Assembly: GCA_026122225.1 (NCBI GenBank) | Contig: JANEZZ010001868.1 | Span: forward strand, 310,001-374,000 | Origin: Heloderma charlesbogerti | Taxonomy: Eukaryota; Chordata; Lepidosauria; Squamata; Helodermatidae | Reading direction: 5' to 3' | DNA length: 64,000 nucleotides | In this document: positions 1-10,471 of the stretch, piece by piece | Layout of the letters: every line of letters begins with the position of its first letter | How positions within the stretch are numbered: the stretch's first letter is position 1 | Made by a program: the position numbers and the translations under genes | Notes under the pieces: model-generated | What the model saw: only the letters and a program-made list of their open reading frames with translations | Database searches by the model: none | What the model was told of the DNA's origin: nothing

Positions 1-842
1 GGCACGGGAATGGACTGGATGAGGGCTAATAAACTGAAACTCAATCCAGACAAGACGGAGGTACTGTGAGTGGGTGGTTCGTCTGCCCAGCTAGGTGATA
101 TTCAACCTGTTCTGGAGGGGGTTGCACTCCCCCCAAAGGATCAGGTTCGTAGTTTGGGGGTGCTCTTGGATCCAGAACTGTCACTTGAGGCACAGGGGAA
201 CTCAGTGGCACGGAGCATTTTTTATCAGCTTAGGCTGGTATACCAACTACGCCCTTAGCTGGACAGACAGAGCCTAGCTACAGTTCTCCATGCTCTGATA
301 ACTTCTTGTCTGGATTACTGCAATGCGTTATACGTGGGGCTGCCTTTGAAAACGGTCCGGAAACTTCAGCTGGTCCAAAATAGGGCAGCAAGACTGTTAA
401 CAGGGACTGGCCTGCGAGCTCATATTACACCAGTACTTTTCCAGCTGCACTGGCTGCCAGTCCATTTCCAAGCCCGATTCAAAGTGCTGGTATTAACATT
501 CAAAGCCCTTAATGGCTTGGGGCCAGGCTATCTGAAGGATCGCCTCCTCCCATATGTGCCTGCCCGGACCTTAAGATCCTCGTCAGCGGCCCTTCTCTGT
601 GAGCCCCTGCCAAAGGAAGTGAGGCAGGGGGCTACTAGGAGGAGGGGTTTTTCTGCTGTGGCACCCTGGCTCTGGAATGAGCTCCCTGGTGAGGTTCGCC
701 TGGCACCTACATTGTATTCCTTTCGGCGCCAGGTGAAGACCTTTTTATTTTCCCAGGCATTTTAGCTTTCTAAACTTTTAGCTTTGCTGTTTTAAATCTG
801 TATTTTAAACTCCTGCACTGCTGCTAGGTTTTATTGTGGTTG
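1..842 (+). mobile_element. L2-type LINE, C-terminal part of the RT ORF and 3' end
   Basis: Reads KLNPDKTEV near the start, a DYCNALY stretch, then an open frame 334-765 with KLQLVQNRAARLL, LHWLPV and FSAVAPWLWNELP, the typical L2 RT C-terminal region. Stops and frameshifts show it is dead. The 3' tail resumes after the LTR inserted at 843. Confidence 0.75.
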
Positions 843-1283
843 TGTAGCAGCCATATCGGGGGTCAGACTAAGTAGCCTCATGCAGTCTCATGCTTCATGT
901 TCTTGCTGAGCTCTTTCTCCCTTGAATATATTGTTGTAAGCTGACGAGACACAGGAATTCCTTGTCTTGTCAAAGGTCATACAACTGTATATCTTGTTCT
1001 CTGCTGTTCTCTTCTGTTCTCTCCTTATCACGGCTACCCTATAACCCAGTTCTTGTATTATGAACAATGGTGCTGGGAGAAGAAATGTTGAGGACTGCAA
1101 CCCCACACGGGAGGGGGAGGAGGAGCCGTTTCATATGTGTCACAATGTCTATAAAACCAATGTGCTGATGTATTTCGGGGCTTCTGGCTCTTTGGAAATG
1201 ATTCCAGCCTTAAGCCCACGCGTTAAATAAAGAATCTCTTTTTCCTTCACTCCGTGGTCTCTCTGACTCTGGGTTCTGCAACA
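843..1283 (+). mobile_element. Solo LTR inserted in the L2 tail
   Basis: 441 bp beginning TGTAGCAG and ending TGCAACA, flanked by a 4-bp repeat GTTG (839-842 and 1284-1287). It has a TATA box (1150-1156) and AATAAA (1226-1231) in the order of an LTR. No internal retroviral genes are next to it. Confidence 0.65.
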
Positions 1284-1412
1284 GTTGTATTGTTATATTG
1301 TGGTTTTAATGTTCTATATATTTTAAATTGTTTTATTGCGTGCTGTTTGGTTTCAACTGCCCAGAGAGCTTCGGATATTGGGCGGTATAGAAATAAATAA
1401 ATAAATAAATTG
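1284..1412 (+). mobile_element. L2 3' tail ending in (AAAT)n
   Basis: Continuation of the element at 1-842: gcccagagagcttcggatat, then ggcggtatagaaataaataaataaat. Confidence 0.6.
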
Positions 1413-2290
1413 CACACATTAAGTGTATGCATTTTTTGAAACGTGCACATTCTTTTCCAACTGATTCAAGCATATTCATGCACAGTTTTCAAAAGCAGGC
1501 TTTTTCCATGTGCATTTTTCAAAGGGTTACATGCTGTTGAACTCAAAGTTTTGGTTCTCCAAATCGCACTGGGAGCTTGGAAATATACGGACTTTGACCA
1601 CTATACGGACCAATATACGGACTTTTACCACCCCAGTCTGTGTTCTGTCAAGAAGGGGCAACTGGGTAAAATGGTGATCAAAAACAGACTGAAACAAATT
1701 TCTCATGCATCCCCTCGCTCACTGTGCTAGCCCTTTTGCGCAGGGGCAAGCCCCCCCATAGCAGCCATTTTGTGAGCGCACCCACGGCACTCCCCAGATT
1801 CCAGATGTGCTCAACCACCACCCCAAAAGAGTCCAGGAGCCCTGCTTTGGGGGGTGTTCCCCTGCCAGGATGGGGATGCTGGGTGTGGCAGATGTATCTG
1901 CCATGATGACAATCGACGTCCTAAGCTGGAACATAGAAGTCACCATTGCTTGGGCAGAAGCTGCACATCATGCTCAAGGTCACAGTTGACCCCCTCCTCA
2001 CTGTACTGTAAAAATAAATACCACGTTTGTATGGAATAATCCTGGCCTTGCTACATGTCAGATGTGAACCACTTGCTTTGCTTTCAGATGCCTTTTCCCT
2101 AGTGGATTCCCAAGTGGAGAAGACAATACAGGCCGTGAGGAACCACACAAAACAATAGAAAGCCGTTTCTGATGTTCAAAGGACGTCTTTCTCTTCATAG
2201 GCTCTCTACAAGCCCCTGGTCCCTTTCCCCCCCAAGATTGGGGTGGGGAAATAAAGCTTCTGTTCCTCATCAAGTGGTTGCTAGTCTCCT
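1413..2290. other. Intergenic, no gene recognised
   Basis: Several short overlapping frames with no recognisable product; no clear repeat except a possible MITE remnant near 1500-1560. Confidence 0.4.
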
Positions 2291-2485
2291 CCGTCTGACC
2301 TCCTCTAGCACTTTTGCTGAAGGGTTGTTGTTTTTAACTCCTCCGTCCCAATCCACTTTCCTTTCATGTCGTGCCTTTTTAGATTGTAACCCCACAGGCC
2401 AGGGACTGTCTTATTTCTTGCCTTTGTAAGTTCCTCTGGGAGCCTTTGGGGTTGAAAGGTGGTATAAAAAAATGCTATAAATGAA
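2290..2485 (+). mobile_element. L2-like LINE 3' end fragment
   Basis: Contains the typical ...ttagattgtaaccccacagg and ...ggtggtataaaaaaatgct tail. Confidence 0.5.
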
Positions 2486-2497
2486 TATATTTGTTTT

Positions 2498-3040
2498 CAA
2501 ACAAGGTAGAGCCCTTTAAAACAAAGGCCAGCCAGGAACCTTCGTGTAGCGTTCCTCTTCCTGGTCCCCTCCAGATGTGTCACATGGATGGCTGGAGAAT
2601 GCTGGGAGCTCTAATGTGGCACATTCGGAGGGAACCAGGTGGGGAAAGTATCAGAGGCAGTGTGCCTGTGTACACCAGTTGCTGGGGAACACGGGTGGGT
2701 GGGTGCTGTTGTACTCAGGCCCTGCTTGTGGGTTTCCCGCGGGCAGCTGGTTGGCCACTACATGAACAGAATGCTGGACTAGATGTGTTAAGTTCTCATT
2801 TATGGAATAGAAATGAAACAGAGTCCTCCCATATTGTTCTTATTCTTCTGTTTCTGGATTCAATTTCTCTCTCTTACCATAGACTAACATCTGATTTTTC
2901 TTGTCGCCACAGTAAAGTTCTCCTTTATGGAATATAAATATTCAATTTAACTCTTCATTTTTATATTTAACGCGATTGTTTCTGGTTACTAGAAGACGGG
3001 CCCTTGGTCTGATCCAGCATGGCTCTTCTTAGGTTCCTAC
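2498..3040 (+). repeat. Duplicated block (copy 1): MITE piece plus CR1 tail plus shared insert
   Basis: Shares its full order of parts with 11885-12475: aaaacaaaggccagccagg, a palindromic MITE piece, a CR1 tail (ctggactagatg) split by the same roughly 190-bp insert, then gggcccttggtctgatccag. Confidence 0.65.
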
Positions 3041-3159
3041 GAAAGGGGGTGGGGGAACGCTCTCCCTTTAAAAAAATAATAATCAGAAAGACATGTAAAG
3101 CTTTCAATTGGCACTAGGTGGCAGCAACAGCACATGAAAACCCTTCTAGCCATGAAAGC

Positions 3160-3395
3160 CTATACACAGGACTGGCGCCAACAGCCAGCATCAGGGGGCA
3201 CAGGCCCAGGGCCCACACCCCAGCAGGGACCCACTGGCACGAGCCCCCTGGAGTTGCTCCTCCTCTTCCCCCTTGCAACCTGCTTGTTCAGCTGCCTCTC
3301 GCTCCAGCCCAGGCAACAGCAGTGGTGAGAAGGAGGAGCTGGTCTTGGCCAAGGGGCCTTCCAAACTTGGAGCTGGGACTGCCTATACTAGGAGA
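3160..3395 (+). mobile_element. MITE of the AGTGCCGGCTC family
   Basis: Starts in ggactggcgccaacagccag and ends ggagctgggactgcc. Internal parts (ggagttgctcctcctcttcc, gccgccgg-like) recur at 11247, 31825 and 46080. Confidence 0.5.
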
Positions 3396-3397
3396 TA

Positions 3398-4291
3398 CAG
3401 GGAATGCTGATCAAATTGGCAGAGGACACAAAATTGGGCAGGACAGATAATACCCTGGAAGACAGAAACAGAATTCAAGGAGATCTTGACTGGAGCGCTG
3501 CTGGGCTGAAAACAGTAGAAGGAAATCTAACAAGTATGAATGCCAAGTTCTGCACCTAGGAAAAATAAACCACATGCACAGTTACCAGATGGGGGATACG
3601 TGGCTCAACAACACTACAAGTGAGAAGGATCTCGGAATTGTTGTAGCTCACAAGCTGAATATGAGCCAAAAATGAGATGTGTCTGCAAAAAAGGCAAATG
3701 CTCTTTTGGGCTGCATGGATAGAAGCATATCTTCTAAATCCCGGGAAGTCCTAGTTCCCCTCTACTCAGGACTGGTTAGGCCACTTTTTGAGTACTGTGT
3801 CCAGTTCTGGGCACCACGCTTTAAGAAGGATGCAGACAAGCTGGAGAGGGTTCAGAGGAGGGCAACGAAGATGACCAGGGGGCTAGAAACAAAGCCCTGT
3901 GAGGACAGACTGGAAGAACTGGGCATGTTTGGCTTTGAGAAGACTGAGGGGAGATAGGATAGCGCTCTTCAAGGACTTGAAAGGTTGTCCCAGACAGAAA
4001 GGCCAGGATCTCTTCTCCATCCTCCCAGAGTGCAGGACACGGAATTGGCTCAAGTAACAGGAAGCCAGATTCTGGCTGAACATCAGGAAAAACATCCTGA
4101 CTGTCAGAGCAGTACAACAATGGAACCAGTTACCCAGGGAGGTGGTGAGCTCACCCAGACTGGAGGCCTTCAAGACGAGGCTGGACAGCCATCTGTCAGG
4201 GGTGCTCTGACTTGGATTCCTGCATTGAGCAGGGAGTTGGACTCGATGGCCTTGTAGGCTCCTTCCAACCATACTATTCTATGATTCTATA
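3398..4291 (+). mobile_element. CR1 LINE fragment (RT end and 3' tail)
   Basis: Begins at the region next to the RT FADD box, with a frame 3679-3957 ([22 protein letters not shown]) and tail ccatactattctatgattct. Frameshifted; close to 38035-38825. Confidence 0.85.
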
Positions 4292-5113
4292 AAAGGCAGA
4301 GATGCTCAATTCCTTCTTTGGCTCAGTCTTCTCCCTAAAGAGGGTCTATGCCCCCCCTGGCAAAGGCAAAGTACAGGCTGAAGGGGCAGGATTGCAGCTT
4401 GAGATCGATAGGCATATGGTTAAGGAACACCGAATTACTTTGAACGAGTTCAAACCTCCAGGGCCAGATGAACTGTATCCTAGAGCAATAAAGGAACTGG
4501 CAGAAGAACTCTCAGAACCGCTGCCTATTCTCTTTGAGAAATCATGGAGGATGGGGGAAGTGCCAGATGACTGGAGGAGGGCGAATGTTGTCCCTATCTT
4601 CAAAAAGGGTAAAAAGGAGGAACCTGGGAACTACAGACCAGTCAGTCTGACATCAATCCCTGGGAAAATTCTGGAGCAGATGATAAAGCAATCCATCTGG
4701 AAGCACCTTGAAAACAATGCAGTGATTCCTCGAAGCCAACATGGATTTGTCAAGAACAAGTCCTGCCAGACGAATCTGATCTCATTTTTTGATCAAGTAA
4801 CCTCCCTTGTGGACCTCCCAGAGTGCAGGACACGGAATTGGCTCAAGTAACAGGAAGCCAGATTCTGGCTGAACATCAGGAAAAACATCCTGACTGTCAG
4901 AGCAGTACAACAATGGAACCAGTTACCCAGGGAGGTGGTGGGCTCACCCAGACTGGAGGCCTTCAAGACGAGGCTGGACAGCCACCTGTCAGGGATGCTC
5001 TGACTTGGATTCCTGCACTGAGCAGGGGGTTGGACTCGATGGCCTTGTAGGCCCCTTCCAACCCTACTATTCTATGATTCTTTGATTCTATTCTATGATT
5101 CTGTGATTCTATG
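4292..5113 (+). mobile_element. CR1 LINE fragment with large internal deletion
   Basis: RT palm start (GPDELYPRAIKELAEEL, VVPIFKKGKKEEPGNYRPVS, SQHGFVKNKSCQTNL) jumps at about 4817 directly to the 3' end (ctcccagagtgcaggacacg onward). FADD region missing. Confidence 0.85.
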
Positions 5114-6067
5114 TCTACTTAAAGAAGTAAGTCCCATTGAACTCAAGGGGGGCTTACTCCCAGGGGAGTGGGGACTGCAGCCCCAAAAAAGTTTTCCATT
5201 CCGTCCTAAGGGATGGTCATTCAAAACAGGCCTATGGCCAGCCTGAAAGTTCGGGGAGGGGCTGCCCAAAAAATCAGGGGGGGCGGTTCACGGGCCTTTT
5301 AAAGACAAATTTGCAAACTGCTTTTAAGTATTTGTTTGTAGAAATATTTAGAGGGGGCAGAGAAAATGTAGGCCGCCAGCCCACTCCTTCGTTTCTTAAC
5401 AACAACAGCGGCAACAACCAGGTTTCTGGGCTGGAGGGAGCAAGGCCAATGTGGATTTCCAGTTTTCTCCCCAAGGACCCTTGGAGGCATCCTCTTAAAA
5501 TGGCATTCAAAGCCCATGTCCCGGGCTTCTTTCTTAAAGGACGCCACATTGCTGTCTCTTTCGCACCGGAGGGAATACAGCTTCTGAGAAAAGTATGGAG
5601 AGAGCATAGCTCAAGACAGAGGATGGTTCAGCACCCTGCCTCCCAAAACAGAAAAGCCCCCTCCCCAAAGAAAACATCCTGTCATTTATTTATTTAAGTA
5701 TTTTTACTTTACCCTTCAGCCCAAAAAGAGGACCGTAATAACCAGATAGCCCCTGCCCTCCAGCTTACGATCTCAAAGACACGACACGAAAGGAAAGGGG
5801 GGTGAGAGGAGGGGGGGGGAAGCAAAAACTCAGGCACCAGGTCTTAGCTTCACGGGTCATATAGGCGTTTCTTTTCCTGGAAGGGAAAGGTGAAAACAAG
5901 CTCCCTGAAGGTGTTTCTTCTCTGACAGATGTGTGGGGCTACGTTGGCCTCTCCCTTGTCAGGGTGTTTATCCTGGCAGGCGGGGGGGGGGGTCGGGGGT
6001 GCATGCTCCCAGTGGTCCTTGGTTCTTTATGCTGCCTACCAACACTGGTATGAAACCATATATACAG
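5114..6067. other. Mostly unannotated; L2-like tail in reverse at 5680-5830
   Basis: A 186-codon frame at 5137-5697 has no recognised product. 5680-5830 resembles a reversed LINE tail also seen at 25440-25600 (agcccctgccctccagctta). Confidence 0.35.
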
Positions 6068-6530
6068 TCCTAGAATTGTAGAGTTGGAGGGGACCTCAAA
6101 GGTCATCTAGTCCAACCCACCTTCTCAATGCAGATATGTATTGTTGCAGTAACCCTGACAGATGACCATCCCATCTCTGCTGAAATACCTCCAGCGAAGA
6201 AGAACCCACCACCTCCCAAGTCAATCTGTCCCACTGCTGAAGAGATCTCACTGTTAGGACATTTCTCCTAATGTTTCGCCAAAATCTGCTCCCATTTGTG
6301 CCTAGATAGAGTAACAGAGAACAACCCTGCTCCAATTTTGCATGGTGTTTCTCTTCTCCAGGTTAAACATGCTCGACTCCTTCAAAACATTCTCGACTCC
6401 TTCACAATATACTCAACTCCTCCCTCCCTCTCAGAACGTGGTTTCCAGACCCCTCGTCATCCTGTTCGCTCTTCTCTGGACACACTCCAATTTGTCAAGG
6501 TCAATATTAAAAGGGAACAGATACTTCTGA
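6068..6530 (-). mobile_element. Old CR1 LINE 3' part, reverse
   Basis: Reversed CR1 end: gagttggaggggacctcaaa, ggtcatctagtccaaccc, and RT C-terminal codons ([14 protein letters not shown]) on the minus strand. Confidence 0.75.
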
Positions 6531-6734
6531 GGTATCTACAGGTAGGTACGTGCAAACCCACCCCTGTCCGGGTACTCTGGGTGCCCGCCCAGCCTATGGC
6601 AGGGACTATGGCAGGTTCAAACCACAGTCACATCGGTAGAGTCTTCTGGCAACTTAAAAGCCCACAAATGTATTATGGCAAGAGCTTCCGTGGATGCATC
6701 AGATGTTTGCTTTTAAGGCGGGGAGCAAAACGTC

Positions 6735-6975
6735 AGATTCACAGGCCAAGTCTGGCCCACCTGAGTTTCCAATTCGACTCTCCGTGTTTCCCCAGATGGC
6801 CACACACCCTTTCCCCTGGCTCCACCCCTTTCCCTGGCCACACCCCTTTCCCAGGCCCCTCCCCCTTCCCCAGGCCCATGCCCCTTTCCCTTGACCGCCA
6901 ATCTTTCGTTTTTCCCACATTTGGCGCAGTTTTCCCTCATTCTGGAAGACTGAAATGCCTCTCTGAAGGTTTAGT
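6735..6975. mobile_element. hAT-like MITE fragment
   Basis: Pyrimidine-rich block ccctttcccctggctccacc repeated, then ctgaaatgcctctctgaagg; related pieces at 14005, 15183, 18245, 50280 and 55008. Confidence 0.45.
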
Positions 6976-7395
6976 TACTGGCAGTGAAGACAGACTGAAA
7001 GAACTGGGCATGTTTAGCCTTGAGAAGAGAAGACTGAGGGGAGATAGGATAGCGCTCTTCAAGTACTTGAAAGGTTGTCACAGAGAGGAAGGCCGGGATC
7101 TCTTCTCGATCATCCCAGAGCGCAGGACACGGAATAATGGGCTCAAGTTACAGGAAGCCAGATTCCGGCTGAACATCAGGAAAAACTTCCTGAGTGTCAG
7201 AGCAATACGACAATGGAACCAATTCCCTAGGGAGGCGGTGGGCTCTCCCACACTGGAGGCGTTCAAGACGAGGCTGGATGGCCACCTGTCAGGGCTGCTC
7301 TGACTTGGATTCCTGCATTGAGCAGGGGGTTGGACTCGATGGCCTTGTAGGCCCCTTCCAACCCTACTATTCTATGAATCTATGAATCTATGAAA
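6976..7395 (+). mobile_element. CR1 LINE 3' fragment
   Basis: [18 protein letters not shown] to the stop, then tail ccctactattctatgaatct. Confidence 0.85.
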
Positions 7396-7899
7396 AAAGA
7401 AGTAGAATTTTATACAATAATCAGAACTGACAGGCTTTTTAAAAGTTGAAAATAACAAGATGAAGATACGGTGGGAGAAAAATCACATTGCAAGCTCATA
7501 CGTTCCTGATCTATCCAGGTGGATGACTACTAAATGCTGAGACGCTTCCCCAGCCAGAGATATCTACCTTGCTAACAGCAGCAAAAAGGATCATTGCTGA
7601 GGACTGGAAAAATGCAAAACCGTGATCGCATGTAAAGAGTGCTTTATTAAAAGTTTGGCAAATTGCACAATTATTGGAAACTACTGAGCTTGAGAGGTGA
7701 TAAACAAAAGAATCCCAAATTCATGGAGGAGTGGAAAGTTTGTATTGAATATTGGAAGGACAACTACAATATATAAATAAATACATATTCTTGCTTTGCT
7801 ACTTCCGAAATTATTAGAGGAAAGCCAAGTAATATTTGATGCTATGTGTTCTTTATCCTATTTGGTCTTTAACTTTTTCTCCTTTTTTTGGTATTTAAC
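7396..7899. other. Unannotated AT-rich stretch
   Basis: No frame of note and no repeat I recognise. Confidence 0.4.
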
Positions 7900-8030
7900 T
7901 TAAGATGCAACCCTATGCATGTTTAGACAGAGAATATCCTACAACTCCCAGCATTTCCCGCTCAGCAGTGCGGGTTGGGACATGTAGGACTTTTTTCTGT
8001 CTAAACATGCATAGCATTACACCCTTAATG
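7900..8030. mobile_element. Palindromic MITE with TTAA ends
   Basis: Arms ccctatgcatgtttagacag and ctgtctaaacatgcatag with core acaactcccagcatt; TTAA at both borders. Five more copies lie in the window. Confidence 0.6.
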
Positions 8031-8171
8031 ATAAATTTATATAAGTAGTTTTATGCCGGTCTTTTTGGTTGAGCGGCTAATATTTCTTCAATAACTTGAC
8101 ATGATATATTGATACTAATTCAGTGTGTATATTGAATGTTTTATATAGTGCTATATTTTTATGTATAAAAA

Positions 8172-8502
8172 AAGGTAAAGGTGTCCCCAACCAGTCGTGT
8201 CCGACTCTAGGGTGTGGTGCTTATCTCTATTTCTAAGCCAAAGAGCCAGCGCTGTCCGAAGACACTTCCGTGGTCATGTGGCCAGCATGACTGAACACCG
8301 AGGTGCACGGAACGCTGTTACCTTTCCCACCGAGGCGGCACCTATTTATCTACTTGCAATTTCTTGCTTTCCAACTGCTAGGTTGGCAGGAGCTGGGACT
8401 GAAGACGGGAAGCTCGCTCCATCACGCGGCACTCGGGTCTCGAACTGCTGTCCTTCCGGTCTGCAGTTCAGCGTCTTAACCACTAAGCCACCGCGGCCCA
8501 GT
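8172..8502 (-). mobile_element. tRNA-derived SINE with Bov-B-like tail, reverse
   Basis: On the minus strand it starts ggccgcggtggcttagtggt (A box) and carries a GTTCGAGACC B box. The far end matches Bov-B (ccagtcgtgtccgactct), as expected of a SINE moved by Bov-B. Confidence 0.7.
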
Positions 8503-8625
8503 TATTTTTTTTTTTATGTATACATACATTTTTATTTTTTTAAAAACCTCAGACGCAGAAAACAGTGTGTCAAAAATCGCCCCATTCTAAACTTACGGGG
8601 AACTTTTCCTTGAACAGTGGAGGGG

Positions 8626-8735
8626 AACACACAGGCCTCCAGATGTTGATGGACTGCAATGCCCAGCAGCCTGAGCTAGCAGAGCCAGTGATGGGAATTG
8701 TGGTCCAGCAACATCCAGAGAGCCATGTATGTCCT
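8626..8735. mobile_element. Palindromic MITE (CCAGATGT...ACATCTGG type)
   Basis: ctccagatgttgatggactg ... gtggtccagcaacatccaga, an imperfect hairpin; similar at 10545, 12650, 41805, 41937 and 53137. Confidence 0.5.
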
Positions 8736-9340
8736 TGAGAAAAGGAAACCGAATCTGAAAAGCAAACGGAAAACTTCCAGCTGCCTTTGGGGTTTGGTTC
8801 AACAATTCCACCTTCTCCCCAGCTCAGGGAAAATGTCCTAAAATGAACTTTTAGCCAAAGTTATCCCCCCCCAACTCTTTTAGATCTCCCTTTCAAGGGA
8901 GAGCAAACAAACTCAATACATGTATTTTTTAATTTTATTTATTACATTTCTATAGCTGGAGCTCCCACCCTTCCCTAACAAACCCAGGTTACCTGTCTGG
9001 AGCCACTGAACTATCTTGGCTCCATTTTCCTTCTCTTTGTATGTTTTTTCCCCTGATCCTCCTAGGACAGAAGTGGGGGCTGCCTATAGAAAACAGGAGT
9101 GGGGGAGAGAAATTAGAATTTTAATGTAGCTGTGATTGGCCCCTTCCAACCATACTATGATTCTATGCTTCTTAGGGGGGGAATCCACAAAGCAAGAGAT
9201 TGCCACCAAAGACAGGAGTTTGTGCTCTTCCTAATTCAGTACGTACTTCATGTAGAAAATGCAATTTATTATTTTTTAATTGTCCTGCCAATGCCAGTTG
9301 GAGAGGGAGGGGTTCTCCCTGAGAGACAGCCCTGTGGGGC
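8736..9340. other. Unannotated, with a short CR1 tail at 9128-9176
   Basis: Only ggccccttccaaccatacta and tgattctatgcttct are recognisable, as a CR1 3' tip. Confidence 0.4.
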
Positions 9341-9888
9341 GGTGTCACCATGTTTCAGGCTGTGGGTGAAAGGGGCCAACAACACTCCTGCAAAGTAGAC
9401 CTTCGTTACTATCAAAGGTGGGGCTGGGACTGGTTTGGGTTTCTCGCCCCAAATCCCTGTTTCAAAACGCCCTGCAGGTCAGTCTGGTTTAGTGATGCAA
9501 AGCCTCTTTCCGCCCAAGGGCCAAAAGCACTCGGGGGGGGTGTTCCAGTGGTGGCCAGGGCCCAAACTACCAGCCTATTTCCACTTAAAGCTGCTGGTCA
9601 CTGCGCCTTAGCAAAGGCATTTCAACTCACAGGTTCAAGACCCCCGTGCCTGCTCAACTGCCCACTCAGACCCCCCCCCCGGCTCAAACCCAGCACCCAA
9701 CTGCATTCAAAAGCACGGTTCTTTCGTTGGAAGGCATTTCTATGCTGCCCACTGGCAAACGTTTCGGGCAGAGACTTGGTCCGAAATATCCGGAGAGCAC
9801 CAGTCTGGGCAACGCTGATCCTGAGGAAATCTGGATTTTTGCCAGCACCAGCGTCTTCTGCTGCTTTCCAAACGTGTGTGGCCCGATC

Positions 9889-9914
9889 AGTTTCGTTTTT
9901 CAGTTTTGTTTCTC
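9889..9914 (+). promoter_or_regulatory. Interferon-response-like motif upstream of gene A
   Basis: The sequence AGTTTCGTTTTTCAGTTTTG continues into TTTCTC. On the opposite strand it reads as GAAA-type repeats spaced like IRF/ISGF3 sites, with mismatches to the strict ISRE. It is about 180 bp before the gene A ATG. Mammalian BST2 is interferon-induced through such sites, but function here is inferred. No TATA box was seen between it and the ATG. Confidence 0.4.
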
Positions 9915-10093
9915 GAGCCTCGACTTTCCCCTGCTGGTGGCTTCTCTTCTTGACTCATGCGAATTCTCGGAAAGGGAGGAAGAGATATCAGCAAAGGACC
10001 AGGGATGGTTTTAAAAAGCTGGAGAGACAGAGCAGAGTTCCAGTAGAGGGCAAGTAAAGTAGCAGAAGGATCTGTGTCCCAGAACCCCTTCCG

Positions 10094-10471
10094 ATGGCTG
10101 GACAGCATTCATACAGGCGGCTCCCTGTCTCTTGGGAAGATATGCAGGATGAAAATATGCACAGCAAAGCTAAGCGGTGGATGAAGAAGAACTTGTGGTG
10201 GCTTGCCTTCATGGTTCTCCACTGGATAATTATCATCGTCCTCTGTACCCTAAAGCTACAAGCGTGTTCGGAGGGGGTGAGCCACAAATCGGAAGAAGGC
10301 CAGTTGGAGCTCCAGGCTGAGATCGTGTCCCTCCGTAAGAACGTGACCACGATGGAAGAGGCCAAGGAGAACGCAAAGAAGGACGCAGATGGTTTGCAGG
10401 CCCAGCTAGCAACCGCCAAACAGACTGTCAGAAAGACCGAAGAAGAGAAGAACACCTGTCAGACCCAGCTG
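10094..10471 (+). CDS. BST2: Gene A exon 1 (tail, TM, first coiled coil)
   Basis: It encodes residues 1-126. The ATG at 10094 is followed by G at +4, and the donor CTG|GTAAAA is in phase 0. The exon ends in NTCQTQL, almost the same ending as exon 2 (EACQTQL). Confidence 0.85.

Noticed and set aside
5137..5697. 186-codon frame as a gene
   Set aside because: No domain, no splice context, and the end overlaps a reversed LINE tail.
6296..7303. 335-codon open frame on the + strand
   Set aside because: It runs through a reversed CR1, a MITE and a forward CR1; only its end is a real (dead) CR1 RT piece.
8172..8502. tRNA gene on the minus strand (A and B boxes visible)
   Set aside because: No complete cloverleaf, and a SINE body with Bov-B-like tail follows.
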